From assembly GCA_030710605.1 (NCBI GenBank), contig CP092863.1, forward strand, positions 138,106,994 through 138,170,993: a stretch of DNA of 64,000 bases, given 5' to 3'. Positions 37,915 to 50,100 of the stretch are shown here, in pieces. How positions within the stretch are numbered: the first letter of the stretch is position 1; every line of letters starts with the position of its first letter. Below the pieces are notes generated by a model that saw only the letters and a list, made by a program, of their open reading frames with translations, did not search any database and was not told the DNA's origin. This DNA comes from Cordylochernes scorpioides (lineage: Eukaryota; Arthropoda; Arachnida; Pseudoscorpiones; Chernetidae). A program made the position numbers and the translations under genes.

Positions 37915-38625
37915 TTAATCAAACAAATACCGCAGATTTCTGTGGAGATGAGTTTATTTTATCTTTATTAAATGTAATCTTGAGCTTTCGGGCATTTCTC
38001 TCTCTCTCTCTCTGCCCTTCTACGGGAATACATAAAAATATATTGTAACGTAGAAAACCAGGAAAGACAAACTTCAGGATGACACAACAATTTATTTAAG
38101 GCACAGACACAATTCAACGTTTATAGGATACAAGATAAGCAATGAGGCAAGTTTTCAGAGTAGCAAAATATAAACAATATAAATATATATCGTAAGGTGG
38201 AATCCTCTGGTGTATAATTAGCAGCAACACATAAAATTCCGAGGATAAGTTTCTTTTATTTCAAAAATAATATCTTGAGCTTTCGGGCGTAAACAGCCCT
38301 TCTTCAGGAATATTGGAAACAATTTCAAGTAGAATGTTTCCAATATTCCTGAAGAAGGGCTGTTTACGCCCGAAAGCTCAAGATATTATTTTTGAAATAA
38401 AAGAAACTTATCCTCGGAATTTTATGTGTTGCTGCTAAATAAATATATATAAAAAAGTAATAATCTGTACATAAAATATAATGAATACTTTGCTACAATA
38501 TGAAATATATGTTTCTATGTACTCCCATAGAAGGGCAGAGATGCCCAAAAGCTCGAGATTACGTTAAATAAAGATAAAATAAACTCATCACCAGAAATCT
38601 GTAGCATTTGTTTGATTAATATCAT
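37915..38625. mobile_element. Large fold-back with a second fold-back nested inside
   Basis: Outer arms: ATTAATCAAACAAATACC, GAGATGAGTTTATTTTATC and CTTGAGCTTTCGGGCA at the left, mirrored at 38535-38620. The inner unit is 38220-38436. Both end in a CCCGAAAGCTC motif after a hairpin. Confidence 0.75.
38220..38436. mobile_element. Near-perfect 217-bp palindrome with hammerhead-like motifs
   Basis: Arms of about 100 bp (AGCAGCAACACATAAAATTC and its mirror) with a spacer of about 17 bp. Read outward, the right arm has CTGAAGA, one A, GGGC-TGTTTAC-GCCC, GAAAGCTC, again a CTGANGA plus hairpin plus GAAA layout. Confidence 0.85.
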
Positions 38626-38649
38626 TAAACAAATGAATTTATAACGCCT

Positions 38650-38730
38650 TTCAAATGCTTTCTTTTTTATTTCCTAACGAGGACAAAAGATTTTTGTCGA
38701 AACGTCGAGATAATAAAAACCTTTTCTGGT
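38650..38730 (+). repeat. Hammerhead-like relic
   Basis: CCTAACGAG, GACAAAAGATTTTTGTC hairpin and GAAACGTCGAG. Similar relics at 34078-34135 and 24020-24060. Core G5 is A here. Confidence 0.45.
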
Positions 38731-39000
38731 TCTATTATTTCAAGAACTATGAATGCCAACCAGAGAGGCAACCTTTATCTTCAAGATTGAAAAATTCTAA
38801 ACTTTTTTTTTTTTTACAATATGAGTATCCTTTTTTATATTTTAAATGCAAGCTTTCAAACGAAATTCGCTCTTCAACTGTATCTTAAAGAGATATCGAG
38901 GGATATCAAGGAATATTTGCATAAGCATTCGTCAATATTTCTTTGAGATAAACCTAGTTATTTTTGCTTGAAAGTTTACATTTCAAATAAAAAAATGATA

Positions 39001-39267
39001 CAGTAGAACTACCTCTCTTTTAAGGACACCTAGTTACTGAACCAAAGTGTCCTTTAGGGAGGGGTGTCCTTTTACTAGAGAGCAGCTACAGTAGAACTAC
39101 CTCTCTGTAAAGGACACCTAGTTGCAGAGCTAAAGTGTTCTTTAGGGAGAGGTGTCCTCTTACCGGAGAGTTGCTGAATAGTAAAAAATAGTAATTTTGT
39201 AAATGAAAACTGTCCTTTATAGAGAGGTGTCTGCTAGCGTGAGTGTCCTCTCATGGAGGTTCTACTG
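39001..39267. mobile_element. MITE of the 14665 type, partly duplicated
   Basis: CAGTAGAACTACCTCTCTTT at the left and TGGAGGTTCTACTGTA at the right, with one extra 91-bp unit, oriented opposite to 39619. Confidence 0.75.
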
Positions 39268-39618
39268 TACATATATCAGAACATAGAAAACAGAAAGACA
39301 ATTTTAGATGCCTTCATACCATATCAATACTATAGTACCAACAGGAAAAATCGACCTCGCAGTTTACCCATATTACAAGACAAGGAAATAAACGATTAGC
39401 ACATATTTAAACACAATACTGATGATATCAACAAAATATTAGGCATCAAAATAACAGTGAATATTTTAATTACCAGCGAAATCAAAGACTTAGCACAAGT
39501 TTTATACATGAGTGTAAACCTATTTGTAGATTGGGTTAATGTTTTCTCTCTTTCTCTCTCTAGTCGTTGGACTTTACCTAACTGTAAATGGTTTCCTCTT
39601 TACCTCTCTTTTTATATA

Positions 39619-40067
39619 CAGTATAACTTCCATGACATTCACGCTAGAGGAAACCTCTCAACAAAGGATAGTTTTCATTTGCAAAATTACCATTTTTACT
39701 ATTTTGTAACTCTCCGGTAAGAAGACACCTCTCCCTAAAGGACAGTTTGGCTCTGTAACTAGGTCTTGTCCTTTACAGAGAGGTATTTCTACTCTAGCAA
39801 ATCTCTGGTGAGAGGACACCTCTCTCTAAAGGACACTTTGGCTCTGTAACTAGGTGCTGTCCTTTACAGAGAGGTAGTTCTACTGTAGCTGCTCTCTGGT
39901 AAGAGGACACCTCTCCCTAAAGGACACTTTGGCTCTGCAACTAGGTGCTGTCCTTTACAGAGAGGTAGTTCTACTGTAGCTGTTCTCTGGTAAGAGGACA
40001 CCTCTCCCTAAAGGACAGTTTGGCTCTGTAATTAGGTGTTGTCCTTTACAGAGAGGTAGTTCTACTG
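39619..40067. repeat. MITE with about four 91-bp units
   Basis: Outer end CAGTATAACTTCCATGACAT then tandem 91-bp units to GGTAGTTCTACTGTA. The same growth pattern as the OATP intron arrays. Confidence 0.82.
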
Positions 40068-40181
40068 TATATTTTATCTATGCTACCACCCATTGACTTG
40101 TGTGATGTCAAAACAATATTTAATATCTCAATCTCTCTATAGTAGTATATATGATTTCAATACACATTTCACAAATTTTAT

Positions 40182-40526
40182 CTCGGTTGTTGGAAGGATG
40201 GTCTAAACCGTTGGTTTTCGACCGCTACGATCCAGGATCGAATCCCGAATTGGGCACTTTTTAAAATAATAAAATGCTTCAATTGCCCCCGATTCTTGCA
40301 AAAGTCCAACCCGACCAGCTAGTGCAAGTAAACAAACGGGGGGCTCAGGCACATTTGTAAGTGCAAAAGTCGAACTGCTTTTTACATGTGTAGACATGTG
40401 GTGTACTTATAATAAAAAGCAGTTGCCAACTTCTATCCACCATGATTATCATGGCCTGTACTACCTCTGAGGTAACCCGGATTCCTGGAGCGTACTAATG
40501 GCATGTACCACGTGTACTAGGGATAA
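40182..40526 (+). mobile_element. tRNA-derived SINE, family 1, with internal insertion
   Basis: Head TCGGTTGTTGGAAGGATGG and GGATCGAATCCCG, with a small insertion (CTCTGAGGTAACCCGGATTC) near the tail before ACTAGGGATAA. Confidence 0.78.
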
Positions 40527-40556
40527 TAATACAATTTTATAAAGTAATTTATAATA

Positions 40557-40902
40557 CAGTATAATGCGGCTTATGATTGTATAACGACATTTGAAAATTA
40601 TACCGCATGTGTTTATTTGAACGAAAAATCGAAATTTATTTTAAGGAGAAATAACAATTATTTCTAACCTTAGGGATGAAGTATGAAAGGATGAATTGTG
40701 AAGAGTAATGATAAACGAAAAAATAAAAGTGTCCAGGGATGGAAATTTTCCGTTTATCATTACTCTTCACAATCCATCCTTTCATACTTCATCCCTAAGG
40801 TTAGAAATAATTGTTATTTCTCCTTAAAATAAATTTAGATTTTTCGTTCAAAAGAAACACATGCAGTATAATTTTCAAATGTCATTATACAATTGTATCT
40901 TA
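40557..40902. mobile_element. Long palindromic element, arms about 160 bp
   Basis: The left arm starts CAGTATAATGCGGCTTATG. The right arm mirrors it from CGTTTATCATTACTC to ATTATACAATTG. Central spacer about 30 bp. CAGT end next to TA suggests a pogo-type MITE. The last 14 bases of the right end are lost. Confidence 0.8.
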
Positions 40903-41329
40903 AAAATCAGGAAAAAGCCATTATCATTGTTGGCCGCAATGTGTTCGCTTTCCCAGGAGTTACCGGAGACCGTGTTTTAATTAAAGTATGGGAGAGTGGG
41001 GGCGAAGGGAGGAAGGGTTGAAAGAAGGGACAGAGTATTACAGTTGGATCTGGGAAATTGTACAAATTGATTCCTCAGAGAGGATGATGATCTAAGAATA
41101 GCAAAGATCGGTCAACAGACTGAAGCTAAATAAAGAGATTGATTGAGGTCGCGTTCGAATAAAAAAAATCTCCACATTTATATTATCTTCATTATTATTT
41201 TCATCAATAAAACTATCAATAGTGTTTTCTATCTAAAGAAGTTGAGGAATATTTGTAAATTTCTCCTTCTCTCAATAGAATTTTGAAGGTATTAGTAATG
41301 GAAATTATAAATATGCTTCTTCTTCTTTC

Positions 41330-41560
41330 TTATCTCCACTCAAACATATTAGGGTATCAAGTTGAGACCCTTGATGGTTTTTGTTTGACAACCATCATGA
41401 CTGGGTGAAGTAGTCTGCCTTTGTCATTAAGACTGGAAGCACTACTCAGTGGCAGGCCGACTTAGCTCCAAAAGAAATGGCCGCCTCTGACATGAGGAAC
41501 AGACGCCATGTGCAGCCGCTCCTAACATGGAGTACAAACGCTGATAAAGATGCTATTTAA
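41330..41560 (-). mobile_element. LINE 3' end (family B), reversed
   Basis: Reversed GAAAGAAGAAG tail, then TATTAGGGTATCAAG and CCTTTGTCATTAAGACTGG, ACGCCATGTGCAGCCGCTCC, matching 18100-18330. Confidence 0.65.
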
Positions 41561-41744
41561 AAGAATGAAAAATCAGTTGTAAAGGAAATTACGTAAAAAT
41601 ACTTGCTTCCAGATACTGTATGAATCTCGTTTTTTAAACCTTATTTCGGAAAAAGCAATAAATCCAAAGAACAAATATATATATATATATTTGATTATAA
41701 AATATTGATATATTGATATTAGATCATAAAAAGGCAAATACTGG

Positions 41745-42050
41745 ATTAAATAAAAAGATTTATTTTCTTATATTTCGGTTGGCTGAACGCCGACCTTTAT
41801 CAAGGCATTACATTTTGTATATATAAACAAACTATATAATTAAGAAAAAAGGTATCTACTTATCGTACAACTAAAAGTTGGCTTGCGCCATTTATCGGAA
41901 TAAAAAATCAAATATTCGTTGATTTATAATTATTCCAGAATTGGCCAAATACCCATTCTTGATTAATCAAGAGGAGCTAACCACGTACGCGTTTCGATGC
42001 ATTTTTCTTAATTGATCCACCTTATTCCAATAAAATTTTACATTTGTACT
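41745..42050 (-). repeat. Fold-back half and truncated hammerhead element
   Basis: 41745-41835 has TTCGGTTGGCTGAACGCC. 41855-42050 is the hammerhead element reversed: on the minus strand GAAACGCGTACGTGG is kept but CTGATGA and stem II are lost. Confidence 0.6.
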
Positions 42051-42096
42051 ATTTTTTCAAAATATATAATATTATATTATACTTTTATAGATTACA

Positions 42097-42920
42097 CTAG
42101 CGGATGTACCCGGCTTCGCCCGTGTTTTACCCGAGTAAAGGTTTGTCTAACGAATCTCTCGATAAAGTGAACATTTTTTCCCGGTCACTTGAAAAATACT
42201 CGATAAGTTGAATAAAATCAATATTAATCGGTACCCGAGTAAAGGTTTGTCTAACGAACATTTGTTAAAACAATTCTCTATAAACTTATTTAAAAAAAAA
42301 TAGATATATTTTGATAATTTGAAACTCGTAAATTTGAATCTCTCGATAAAGTGATCATTTTTTCCCGGTCCCTGTGTGCCGTGTCATTCTGAATTTTGTC
42401 TTTCCTAATTTTCTACATTACAAAATCATCGTTTTATCTAGTAAACATTTTTTCCCGGTCCCTTGAAAAATACTCGATAAGTTGAATAAAATCATGGTCG
42501 TTTATGGAAGATGGACGAAGTTCCCGGAGGTCAACTTGGGCAAGCTCCCGCGAGGCTTTTTTTCTTGTCTACTTGGCACAGCTGTGTCACCAACTCTGCC
42601 CTGTTTGGTTGGTGGGTACTTGGACTGTCCATCCGGCCGGCGGCCGGACGATTCCATTCTCTCGACGGGGTGGGGCAGACCTAAGCCTATCTCCGTCGCA
42701 AGGTGGCGCTGCTTGCGAGTTAAAGTTACAAATCTGCAAATAACTCTGAGGATATTCAAGATATTCAAGAAATTATTTTTCAGAAACCTTCCCAGTACTA
42801 TACTAAATAATTTACCAAAGTTTCATGGCGTTCCAATGAGTGGTTTGGTCAGGCATAAAGGACAGACAGACACACACACACATACATTCATTTATATATA
42901 TATAGATATTACTATTATAT
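42097..42920. mobile_element. Second copy of the ACTAGC...CCCGG element
   Basis: Starts ACTAGCGGATGTACCCGGC and GTTTTACCCGAGTAAAGG. Includes one 166-bp-type unit and the GC-rich block (CCTAAGCCTATCTCCGTCGC). It ends near AAAGGACAGACAGAC with a CA microsatellite. The open frame across the GC-rich block has no recognised domain. Confidence 0.6.
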
Positions 42921-43199
42921 AGTATAAAATTACTACCATGGATTACTGCCATAATCTAATCTCTGAAAATTCCGTCATATCCCGAATACTTATGCAAGCT
43001 GCTATTTGTGTTGGGAGCTGTGATCACTTATGGATGTAAGAGATTGACCCTCAGAAGAAAAAAAAAGGAAAAATATTGGAGCTTTTATAAATATGGACAT
43101 GTAGGAAGCTACAGAGTGGCATTGGCAGATAAATTTCAACATTTCAATATTAAATGAAATTAATCCTGGTATAGATCCCTTGAAACCCAAATAGGTAAA

Positions 43200-44200
43200 C
43201 AAAGACATACCTATTTCGGACATACAATTGTTTTTTACAGAGAGGTAGTTCAACTGTAGTTCTATTGGCGACGAATTATAATCGATACAGATGCGGGGGA
43301 GAATGATGTATTATATCAATAAACTTACAAAATCCAAATTGGAGGGAGAAACCGCTACTAACCTACAATTTATTCTTACAGATGGATAGTTCGGCGGGAA
43401 AATATTAATCTATAATAAAAAACAACGAGGTGACCTATCTTTTTGACGTGACAACGTCTTAAATTAGGTTGCGGCTGGGAGTCACTTATGAAAAAGTGTA
43501 ACGCCCGGTAACGTTACGATGAGTCATCGAACGAGAGTGCTGCGCGCGCAGCTGCGCGCGCAGCGCTAGAGAATTAGGCGCATTGAATCGGCGCATGCTT
43601 GTCTCTGTCTTTGTCTTTCTCGAACGTTCTTGGCGTTGGAAAAACAAGAAAGCGTCATAATACAAGTTCACACGTGTGGTTAAAGTATCGTCAGCTGTGT
43701 CTGTAGTGAAAATGTGGAGTGCTTAGATTCGTCATTTACAACAACTACAACAATAAAGGTAAATAATTGTACACTGATATTTCATTATCGTAAACTATGA
43801 TTGATTGATTAATTGTTAGATTGACACAAAAGTTGAGAAACTGAGTTTATAGGTTATGTCATACTATTGATAAATGTTGATAGTGTTAAGTAAATTATTA
43901 GTTTAAAATTAATTAATTAATTAATTATTATTTTACAAATTTTAAATAGTTTCAAATTTATTTAGCAAAAATTTGAACCTTCGATCTGAATAAATGTTTT
44001 GATTTTCGAATTGATTCTTTAAAATTACAAATATTAAGAAAAAGTGGCAGATATAAGAAAACTTTATTTAAACTGTGTTGAGCAAGAATTTTAACATCTA
44101 ATTTAAGTAAATGTTTTAATTTTCAACTTCATCATTTACAATTACAAATTTTATTTAATTACAAATTTATTTAGCAAAAATTTGAACCTTCGATCTGAAT
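43200..44200. other. Non-coding stretch before the endonuclease fragment
   Basis: Contains a CpG-rich palindrome (43539-43564) and two direct copies of AGCAAAAATTTGAACCTTCG (near 43965 and 44176). No gene is supported. Confidence 0.5.
43539..43564. repeat. 26-bp perfect GC palindrome
   Basis: GCTGCGCGCGCAG followed by its mirror, a perfect inverted repeat without spacer in AT-rich DNA. Alternating CG can adopt Z-DNA or a cruciform. Confidence 0.9.
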
Positions 44201-44755
44201 AAGTGTTTTGATTTTCAAATACCAACGCGGCTGGTGGAGTGGCGATCTATCGTAAATTATCATCGACATCTACGGCGGAAGTGTTCCAAGTTGCGATTAC
44301 AGACGTAACTCGTGTCATTAAAACCAAGGGTGACATGTGCATGACTGAAGTTACTTGCTTCGCCGCTAATACTAGCTTCAAGTTTATACTCGGTGCTGTA
44401 TATATTCATCCAGGAGCTAGTATGCAGGATATTGGAATGTTACTATGGCAAGGACTCGGTCCGTACATTCACAACAGCCAGTACGTGCCACCGTTCGTGC
44501 AAGTTAATTCTAGTATACCGATTCTTCTGTGTGGTGATTTTAACAAAAACGTAAAGCCTGACAACTCGTTTCTTAAATTCATGAAAAATACGCATAATCT
44601 TGATTGCGTATCAAACGTTTCTAAGTCAACTACGTTAAAAGGAACAACTATCGACTTGACTTTCGCAAGACACATTTTACAGCAGAAACACTTCCTTTCA
44701 TTTCATATTTCTCCTATCATCGTCCTATCCTCAACAAAATCACTCAAATAGGAAT
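44200..44755 (+). pseudogene. Endonuclease-domain fragment, Helentron-like
   Basis: The frame contains NAAGGVAIYRKL, FILGAVYIHPGAS, ILLCGDFN and GTTIDLTFARHI, which fit an endonuclease/exonuclease/phosphatase fold. From memory the closest relatives are the endonuclease parts of Helentron-type Helitron proteins in invertebrates. The expected final motif SYHRPI occurs at 44712-44729 but in another frame, so a frameshift lies just before it. No Rep or helicase part is nearby and no ATG precedes the open frame, so this is a decayed fragment. A LINE endonuclease is an alternative. Confidence 0.5.
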
Positions 44756-45279
44756 TAGTTAAGTTTTAGTTTACATGTACAATGTTTTAGTAAACAAAAT
44801 ATATTTCTATAGTTAAAATTTGTGCAATTCTTATTTTCATTCAATTCCTTGTTCCTATTGTGCAATTTAATTATATTCATATCAATAAATATTCTACCGT
44901 TGTCACGTAAAATCTTCGCCCGTAAAACCGACTTTACAGGCAACCATTTTTTTTTTTTTTATAAATGTATTCTTAATAATAGTTTTGTGAAATATGAAGG
45001 TTATGATTGAAGATTTCTTCAGTGAATTGAGGTGAGATCGTGAAGTGGAACGTTTCTTATTGTTGAGAAAACTCGAGCTTTCGAATACGGTGCTTTTCAA
45101 TTGGCTAGAAAGTTTAAACAGTTTCAATATTCGAGCTTGAAAGCTCGATTTTTATTCGTAGATAAACGAAGCGTTTCAGCGTCTCGAGACCTACCCATTT
45201 CAATATAAATATAGCTAATTGAAACTATTTTAGACTCGTATGATTTTTTTTATAATTAAACAAAATTTCCTACTGCCCT

Positions 45280-45550
45280 TTACTGTAATGATAAATTAAT
45301 TGGGAGGGCCTGGCTCATCAGTTGTGAACCTTCCTAGAATTTTCGCCAGTTTAATCTACCATACTGCTGTAATATTGCTTTTGGCTGTTTTCCTTGAATA
45401 CTAATATTGAAGTTGACTTCTTGGAAAGGTATTTAAAATGAACTATATGGATATTTTTAGTAAGGACGCAGTAGAAAATTGTTTAATTTTTAAAAGAATC
45501 CTACGACTCTAAAATAGTTTCAATTTTTTATAACAGATGGCGCCCTAAAT
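45280..45550 (-). repeat. Repeat X copy
   Basis: Reversed core: GGGAGGGCCTGGCTCATCAG, GTGAACC and GTTTAATCTACCATAC, ending at AACAGATGGCGCCC near 45545. Confidence 0.65.
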
Positions 45551-45885
45551 GCATTATAACTATAGGTGGCGATACACTTCTGTGTATCAAGCACTGAAAA
45601 TAGACACTTACAATATTGTAACAAAGTATTTATTATTTTATTAGCAGAGTATTATTTTTTATGTTTATATTCTGCTATACTCTGTACACTTCCCTCTTTT
45701 GCTTATCTTTTGTTTATCACTCATAGTTTGTTCTGACCTGAAATAAAATTGTTACTCATCCCGAAGTTGGTCTTCCCTAATTTTCCACGTGGCATTTTGG
45801 TTGGGATAAACAAAAGATAAGCAAAAGAGGGAAGTGTACAGAGTATAGCAATATATAAACATAAACAATAATACTCTGCTAATAA

Positions 45886-46361
45886 TACCTCAAATTATCA
45901 GAATCACTATAGAACAGTCTATCCAAACCGATCAATCAAGAATAACCAATTCGAAGCTACACACACACTACAAATATTTACATAAAACATTCGCAGCAGA
46001 GAACTATTTACTAAGTGAACTCCCACTGCCGACTAAACGCCTCATTGCGCAATTGAGAATTCTATTTGTTTTATATCGAGAAGACCATATAAAATATCTA
46101 AGGACAGAAGACTTGTATTGCCAACTATGCAAAAATAGAACCGAAAATGAATTAGAACATTATATATTTGAATGCAAGCCTCTTGACACGGAAAGAAAAA
46201 TACTCTTTTCTAAGATAGGCCATACACACTTCACATTATATTCTTTATTATCCAACTTTATAGACAATAGTTCAGTAGCTCTGAATCTATATAACTTCCA
46301 TAAAAATGCTGAAAAAAAGAAAGACTTAACCGAACATCCAAACATACCAAAAAATTCTATT
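45886..46361 (+). CDS. LINE ORF2 C-terminal fragment with CCHC motif
   Basis: Open from the truncation point to the stop after PNIPKNSI. LPLPTKRLIAQLRILF precedes CQLCKNRTENELEHYIFEC, a CX2C-H-C motif typical of the C-terminus of many LINE proteins. No RT or endonuclease remains. No intact start, since the copy is truncated. Confidence 0.75.
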
Positions 46362-46806
46362 TGATGAGAAGGACAGAACCAACATCCAATTATTTGTTTA
46401 GGCAGATACGATAAGTTAACCCCCACACTGATAAAACGGTGTTTACCTTACAACCCTGAACACTCGGATTTTCCTGGAAAATCTCTTGAAGATTTCTTGA
46501 AAAAGCCATGGTCCACTGCAGAAGAACTTAAATTGACTTGTTCCATATGTAAATACCTGCTTTCTTTCCTCTTTTCGCTCTCCACTTCTCCCATCCATAT
46601 TTCCAAATTTTTTTTATTTTTTATTTTATTTTATTTTTGTTTATTTTTAAAATTCTTCTTATTTCTTTATTCTTTCTTATAATCTGTATATATTTACCAT
46701 ATGTATATATTCTTTCACCATTTTTATTTCCCACTTTCTCCGTTTTGTAACCCCAAGGAGAATCCTCTGTAAGACCTGTGTGTCTTAATAAAGGCTTTTG
46801 TGTGTG
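45886..46806 (+). mobile_element. 5'-truncated LINE (family C) with 16-bp target duplication
   Basis: Perfect direct repeats AATACTCTGCTAATAA at 45870-45885 and 46807-46822. The 3' end is AGACCTGTGTGTCTTAATAA with AAGGCTTTTGTGTGTG. 921 bp. Confidence 0.85.
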
Positions 46807-47197
46807 AATACTCTGCTAATAAAATAATAAATACATTGTTACAATATCGCTTTGTATGTTTGTGTTTCGATTCTATAAATATATTACATAAAACATTTTG
46901 TGTGATAAAACAACTAATGGAAAACCATTGGAACGATACTTGTTTGTGTGAACGTTCCCCAGGTTTAACACTCGAACGTCAGGAAAAGCTGGAAGTCCAA
47001 CAAACAGCCAGTAACACGGAGTAGCGGAGGTATATGTATGCAAATGAGGAATGTTTTATATGCATATGCAGGGTAGGTGGGGAGAGATAGATGCAAGTGT
47101 CGCACGGCATCATCTTCCCTTTATGTCAACCTTCCTCGATGGTCCTTGCGTGTTGTGAGGCGGAGGAGTTGAATTATTCAGGACTTGGGAATACACG

Positions 47198-50100
47198 TCT
47201 TCCTGGCCTGGCCACCGTGGACTTTACCTTCCTGGCATTACTCTCTGGGACTTTACCTTCCTGGCCGCGTAGAGGTTTCTTTCTGGCCTGGCCACCATGG
47301 ACTTTACCTTCCTGGCCAGGTTGAGATTTCTTTCTGACCTGGCCACTGTGGACTTTACCTTCCTGGCCACGTAGAGATTTCTTTCTGGCCTGGCCACTGT
47401 GGACTTTACATTCCTGGCCAGGTTGAGATTTCTTTCTGACCTGGCCACTGTGGACTTTACCTTCCTGGCCACGTAGAGATTTCTTTCTGGCCTGGCCACT
47501 GTGGACTTTACCTTCCTGGCCACGTAGAGGTTTCTTTCTGGCCTGGCCACTGTGGACTTTACCTTCCTGGGCACGTAGAGGTTTCTTTCTGGCCTGGCCA
47601 CCATGGACTTTACCTTCCTGGCCACGTAGAGGTTTCTTTCTGGCCTGGCCACCATGGACTTTACCTTCCTGGCCAGGTTGAGATTTCTTTCTGACCTGGC
47701 CACTGTGGACTTTACCTTCCTGGCCACGTAGAGATTTCTTTCTGGCCTGGCCACTGTGGACTTTACCTTCCTGGCCACGTAGAGGTTTCTTTCTGGCCTG
47801 GCCACTGAGGAATTTACCTTCCTGGCCACGTAGAGGTTTCTTTCTGGCCTGGCCACCATGGACTTTACCTTCCTGGCCAGGTTGAGATTTCTTTCTGACC
47901 TGGCCACAGAGGACTTTACCTTTCTGGCCACGTAGAGATTTCTTTCTGGCCTGGCCACTGTGGACTTTACCTTCCTGGCCATGTAGAGATTTCTTTCTGG
48001 CATGGCCACTGAAGAATTTACCTTCCTGGCCACGAAGAGATTTCTTTCTGGCCTGGCCACTGAGGAATTTACCTTCCTGGCCACGTAGAGATTTCTTTCT
48101 GGCCTGGCCACTGTGGACTTTACCTTCCTGGCCACGTAGAGATTTCTTTCTGGTTTGGCCACTGTGGACTTTACCTTCCTGGCCACGTAGAGATTTCTTT
48201 CTGGCCTGGCCACTGTGGACTTTACCTTTCTGGCCACGTAGAGATTTCTTTCTGGCCTGGCCACTGTGGACTTTACCTTTCTGGCCACGTAGAGATTTCT
48301 TTCTGGCCTGGCCACTGTGGACTTTACCTTTCTGGTCACGTAGAGATTTCTTTCTGGCCTGGCCACTGTGGACTTTACCTTTCTGGCCACGTAGAGATTT
48401 CTTTCTGGCCTGGCCACTGTGGACTTTACCTTCCTGGCCACGTAGAGATTTCTTTCTGGCCTGGCCACTGTGGCCTTTACCTTCCTGGGCACGTAGAGAT
48501 TTCTTTCTGGCCTGGCCACTGAGGAATTTACCTTCCTGGCCACGTAGAGATTTCTTTCTGGCCTGGCCACTGAGGAATTTACCTTCCTGGCCACGTAGAG
48601 ATTTCTTTCTGGCCTGGCCACTGAGGAATTTACCTTCCTGGCCACGTAGAGATTTCTTTCTGGCCTGGCCACTGTGGACTTTACCTTCCTGGCCACGTAG
48701 AGATTTCTTTCTGGCCTGGCCACTGAGGAATTTACCTTCCTGGCCACGTAGAGATTTCTTTCTGGCCTGGCCACTGAGGAATTTACCTTCCTGGCCACGT
48801 AGAGATTTCTTTCTGGTTTGGCCACTGTGGACTTTACCTTCCTGGCCACGTAGAGATTTCTTTCTGGCCTGGCCACTGTGGACTTTACCTTTCTGGCCAC
48901 GTAGAGATTTCTTTCTGGCCTGGCCACTGTGGACTTTACCTTTCTGGCCACGTAGAGATTTCTTTCTGGCCTGGCCACTGTGGACTTTACCTTCCTGGCC
49001 ACGTAGAGATTTCTTTCTGGCCTGGCCACTGTGGACTTTACCTTTCTGGCCACGTAGAGATTTCTTTCTGGCCTGGCCACTGTGGACTTTACCTTCCTGG
49101 CCACGTAGAGATTTCTTTCTGGTTTGGCCACTGTGGACTTTACCTTTCTGGCCACGTAGAGGTTTCTTTCTGGCCTGGCCACTGAGGAATTTACCTTCCT
49201 GGCCACGTAGAGGTTTCTTTCTGGCCTGGCCACTGTGGACTTTACCTTCCTGGCCACGTAGAGATTTCTTTCTGGTTTGGCCACTGTGGACTTTACCTTT
49301 CTGGCCACGTAGAGATTTCTTCTGGTTTGGCCACTGAGGAATTTACCTTCCTGGCCACGTAGAGGTTTCTTTCTGGCCTGGCCACTGTGGACTTTACCTT
49401 CCTGGCCACGTAGAGATTTCTTTCTGGTTTGGCCACTGAGGAATTTACCTTCCTGGCCACGTAGAGGTTTCTTTCTGGCCTGGCCACTGTGACCTTTACC
49501 TTCCTGGCCACGTAGAGATTTCTTTCTGGCCTGGCCACTGAGGAATTTACCTTCCTGGCCACGTAGAGGTTTCTTTCTGGCCTGGCCACTGTGGACTTTA
49601 CCTTCCTGGCCACGTAGAGGTTTCTTTCTGGCCTGGCCACTGTGGACTTTACCTTCCTGGCCACGTAGAGATTTCTTTCTGGTTTGGCCACTCTGGACTT
49701 TACCTTCCTGGCCACGTAGAGATTTCTTTTCTGGCCTGGCCACTGTGGACTTTACCTTCCTGGCCACGTAGAGGTTTCTTTCTGGCCTGGCCACTGTGGA
49801 CTTTACCTTCCTGGCCACGTAGAGATTTCTTTCTGGCCTGGCCACTGTGGCCTTTACCTTCCTGGGCACGTAGAGATTTCTTTCTGGTTTGGCCACTGTG
49901 GACTTTACCTTCCTGGCCACGTAGAGATTTCTTTCTGGCCTGGCCACTGAGGAATTTACCTTCCTGGCCACGTAGAGCTTTATTTCTGGCCTGGCCACTG
50001 TGGACTTTACCTTCCTGGCCACGTAGAGCTTTATTTCTGGCCTGGCCACTGTGGACTTTACCTTCCTGGCCACGTAGAGATTTCTTTCTGGCCTGGCCAC

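Larger units (their letters stand above)
45609..46848. mobile_element. Fold-back split by a LINE
   Basis: Left arm 45609-45720 (TTATTTTATTAGCAGAGTAT, CTTCCCTCTTTTGCTTATC) and right arm 45808-45885 plus 46807-46848 are mirrored. The LINE at 45886-46806 lies in the right arm. Confidence 0.75.
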
